Assembly (NCBI GenBank): GCA_025966295.1
Contig: JAOPVD010000043.1
Span: 1-6,982 of the forward strand
DNA: 6,982 nt
From: Frankiales bacterium
GTDB lineage: Bacteria; Actinomycetota; Actinomycetes; Mycobacteriales; SCTD01
Direction of reading: 5' to 3'
In this document: in pieces, positions 5,474 to 6,982 of the stretch
Position numbering within the stretch: the stretch's first letter is position 1
Layout: each line of letters opens with the position of its first letter
Position numbers and translations under genes: made by a program
The notes under the pieces: generated by a model
Told to the model about the DNA's origin: nothing
The model's database searches: none
The model's input: only the letters and a program-made list of their open reading frames with translations

Positions 5474-5728
5474 TCAGCCCGCGCGGCGGCTGCGGCGGGT
5501 GAGCCCGTAGGCGGGCAGCTGCGCGACGGGCTGGGCGGCGGTCTCGACGATCTGCTGGACCTGCTCGGCGGTGAAGCGGACCTGCCGCCCGAGCCGGGTG
5601 CAGGGGATGAGGTGCGCGGCCGCCCGGCGCCGGACCCACGCCTCCGTCACCGAGAGCAGCTCGGCGACGTCGGCCGGCGTCAGCAGCTGGGCCGGCGCCA
5701 GGTGACCGCGCGACAACGGGCTGGTCAT
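5474..5728 (-). CDS. xis: Excisionase-like helix-turn-helix DNA-binding protein
   Basis: An 84-residue protein with the short MerR/AlpA-like helix-turn-helix used by excisionases: LLTPADVAELLSVTEAWVRR (15-34), then HLIPCTRLGRQVRFTAEQVQ (39-58), the usual (I/L)P..RLGR..RF wing. The remainder is a basic tail ending TRRSRRAG. By family it would bend DNA at the attachment site and bias the integrase to excision, and may also regulate transcription. ATG 5728 is supported by GGAGG at 5735-5739 with a 6-base spacer. It lies 46 bases after the helicase stop on the same strand, so both are probably co-transcribed, and it is convergent with int. The xis-downstream-of-transfer-gene arrangement differs from the usual same-strand xis-int pair. 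A role as a general element regulator is the main alternative. Confidence 0.85.
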   Translation of the reverse strand: MTSPLSRGHLAPAQLLTPADVAELLSVTEAWVRRRAAAHLIPCTRLGRQVRFTAEQVQQIVETAAQPVAQLPAYGLTRRSRRAG

Positions 5729-5778
5729 CGGGCGCCTCCCTCTGCACGGGTGCCGTGTGACGGCGGTGGGGTGGTCAT
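5725..5778 (-). CDS. Possible 17-codon linking reading frame between helicase and xis
   Basis: An ATG at 5778 overlaps the helicase TGA as ATGA. The frame reads MTTPPPSHGTRAEGGAR and stops at 5725, again overlapping the xis ATG as ATGA. It contains the xis ribosome-binding site. It has no strong ribosome-binding site of its own and no recognisable motif. It may act only as a translational relay that keeps ribosomes moving between the two genes, or may be a coincidence. Confidence 0.3.
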   Translation of the reverse strand: MTTPPPSHGTRAEGGAR

Positions 5779-6982
5779 GCGAGGTCCCGCGTCCACGGTT
5801 CTGGGCCGGGGCGCAGGTGTTCGAGCGCGAGCCGCTGGCGGGTGTCCCGGCTGAGCTGCCGGGGCTGGGGTCGCGGTGCGGCGGGGCGGTGTTGGACGGC
5901 GTGGCTGCAGTCGGTGGTGAGGTCGTGCGCGTCGGCGGTGTCCAGGAACAGGTGGTTGGCGTGGGTGCCACGGCTGAGTCCGACGTAGCCGGCCTGGGTC
6001 GACAGGGCTTCACTGCCGACGAGCAGTGCGGTGTGGACGGTGCGGCCTTGGGCCTTGTGCACGGTCATCGCGTAGCCGTGGTCCAGGTGTCCTTCGGCGA
6101 GCCAGCCGGTGGGGACGCGGACCTGCTGCCCTCGGCTCGTGCGGAGCGTCAGCCCGTCGCGGTGCAGCGCGGTGACGGTGGCGGTGCTGCCGTTCAGCAG
6201 CCCGCGGCTGTGGTCGTTGCGGGTGATGAGGACCTGGTCGCCTTCCCGGAAGTCGACAGGGCCGTCTGGCGCGTCGAGGGCCAGGGCTTGCCGGCCGAGC
6301 TGGCCGCGCGCGAGGAGCTGGCTGCGGACGGTGTCGTTGAGCAGGCGGACGTCGTCGCGGCTGCTGGCGAGCAGGACCGTCTGCCACGGATCGGTCTGCT
6401 CCGACCGACAGCTCAGATAGGTCGCGACTGCGGCGGCGCGCAGGTCGGTGGGGTCGGGACGGGTGTGCAGGCGGTCGCGCTGCCGGTAGGCCTCGAGCGC
6501 GGTGGGGATGTCGCCGGTGCGCAGCAGCTGGAGGGCTTCGCGTTCCCACGGGTGCCGCTGCCGGTGGTGGCCGTCCAGAGTGAGGGCGGTGGCCTGTTGG
6601 GTGAGGCGGGCGAACATGCCGCCGGCCTCGAGCTCGGGCAGCTGCTGCGGGTCACCGACCAGCACGACCTTGCAGTGCCGGTCGTGGGCGAGGGTGAGGA
6701 GCTGGTGGAGCTGCCGGGTGCCGATCATGCCGGCCTCGTCGACGAGCAGCACCCCACCGGTCGGCACATACTCATCGGGTCGGCTCAGGGTCCGCGTGAG
6801 GCTGACCGACGGGGCGCCGCTGGCCTGCTCCAGGCCTTGGGCGGTGAGGGCCGCGACCGCGGTGCCGCGCACCTCGAGGCCGGCGGCCGCCCACAGATCG
6901 GTGGCCAGGGCGAGGGCGGCGGTCTTGCCACACCCGGCCGGGCCGCTGACGATGTCCACGGGCAGGCCGCGGGTGAGCAGCG
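5775..6982 (-). CDS. RecD/TraA-like helicase, C-terminal part of a probable MobF-type conjugative relaxase (5' end outside window)
   Basis: The open frame enters from the right edge as LLTRGLPVDIVSGPAGCGKT and runs 401 residues to TGA at 5775. Superfamily 1 helicase motifs appear in order, numbering visible residues: Walker A GPAGCGKT (13-20), Walker B LLVDEAGM (78-85), motif III VVLVGDPQQLP (105-115), an arginine in LDGHHRQ (about 140), and the C-terminal GYAMTVHKAQGRT (302-314) and YVGLSRGTH (332-340). This is the RecD-like pattern found in TraA/TraI relaxase-helicases, where LL..GLPVD.. just before the P-loop is common. Such proteins nick at oriT with an N-terminal relaxase domain and unwind the transferred strand; that domain would lie outside this window. 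A GTG at 6959 is not taken as the start because upstream codons continue the conserved segment. A stand-alone RecD2-like helicase is the alternative. Confidence 0.88.
   Translation of the reverse strand, partial: LLTRGLPVDIVSGPAGCGKTAALALATDLWAAAGLEVRGTAVAALTAQGLEQASGAPSVSLTRTLSRPDEYVPTGGVLLVDEAGMIGTRQLHQLLTLAHDRHCKVVLVGDPQQLPELEAGGMFARLTQQATALTLDGHHRQRHPWEREALQLLRTGDIPTALEAYRQRDRLHTRPDPTDLRAAAVATYLSCRSEQTDPWQTVLLASSRDDVRLLNDTVRSQLLARGQLGRQALALDAPDGPVDFREGDQVLITRNDHSRGLLNGSTATVTALHRDGLTLRTSRGQQVRVPTGWLAEGHLDHGYAMTVHKAQGRTVHTALLVGSEALSTQAGYVGLSRGTHANHLFLDTADAHDLTTDCSHAVQHRPAAPRPQPRQLSRDTRQRLALEHLRPGPEPWTRDLA

Larger units (their letters stand above)
4128..6982. mobile_element. Left end of a tRNA-Leu-integrated element (ICE/AICE-like or mobilizable), incomplete
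   Basis: Starting just after the tRNA, the sequence holds a tyrosine integrase, a small excisionase-like protein and a RecD/TraA-like helicase of conjugative relaxase type. This set next to a tRNA is typical of actinobacterial integrative conjugative or mobilizable elements. The other end, the relaxase domain, coupling or transport genes and cargo are beyond the window, so whether it is self-transmissible, mobilizable or decayed is undecided. Visible genes are intact with no frameshifts seen. Confidence 0.75.

Noticed and set aside
5474..6013. A 179-codon version of the excisionase with a long N-terminal extension
   Set aside because: The extension overlaps the helicase 3' end out of frame and has no motif, whereas ATG 5728 has a strong GGAGG at the right distance and gives a normal excisionase length.
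4128..6982. A second copy of the tRNA-Leu 3' end inside the window, which would make this a tiny complete element
   Set aside because: I looked for the T-arm sequence around TTCAAGT and the CTCGGAC acceptor strand elsewhere and found none; the helicase also runs off the edge.
1..6982. CRISPR array, insertion sequence, toxin-antitoxin or phage-defence module
   Set aside because: No regularly spaced repeats, transposase motifs, terminal inverted repeats or defence-type protein motifs were seen in any assigned gene.

Overview
The window is very GC-rich and gene-dense, with short intergenic gaps and GTG and ATG starts. It carries a probable F420-dependent luciferase-like oxidoreductase and a DUF5703-type small protein. 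Together these point to a high-GC actinobacterium; a Geodermatophilaceae/Frankiales-type relative is plausible, but this is a guess from family content only.

Bases 1 to about 4127 look like ordinary chromosome. An LLM-class oxidoreductase (minus strand, C-terminus outside the window) diverges from an aldo/keto reductase that is followed by a DUF5703-like small protein. Convergent to these is a minus-strand run: an M20 metallopeptidase, an ArsR-type regulator and an SRPBCC/AHSA1 protein, the last two overlapping by ATGA. The regulator appears to have its own promoter inside a 13-bp imperfect inverted repeat. A tRNA-Leu(GAG) gene with its own -10 box and a UUCG-loop leader hairpin diverges from the peptidase.

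From about 4128 to the right edge the sequence looks like one end of an integrative, probably conjugative or mobilizable, element inserted at the 3' end of that tRNA. It holds a complete tyrosine integrase (plus strand, start codon 104 bases past the tRNA). Convergent to it are a small excisionase-like helix-turn-helix protein and the C-terminal part of a RecD/TraA-like helicase of the kind found in MobF relaxases. The helicase gene starts outside the window, so the relaxase domain is not visible. The distal attachment-site copy is also not in the window.

The most interesting unexplained structure is in the 104-base tRNA-integrase gap: a 7-bp hairpin, two 9-bp direct repeats with 11-bp period, and an 8-bp inverted repeat whose right arm contains the integrase ribosome-binding site. 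A 17-codon reading frame links the helicase and excisionase genes by ATGA overlaps at both ends. Three starts with weak or no Shine-Dalgarno sequence have -10-like hexamers 6 to 7 bases upstream, suggesting leaderless mRNAs. No CRISPR array, insertion sequence or obvious defence system is seen.
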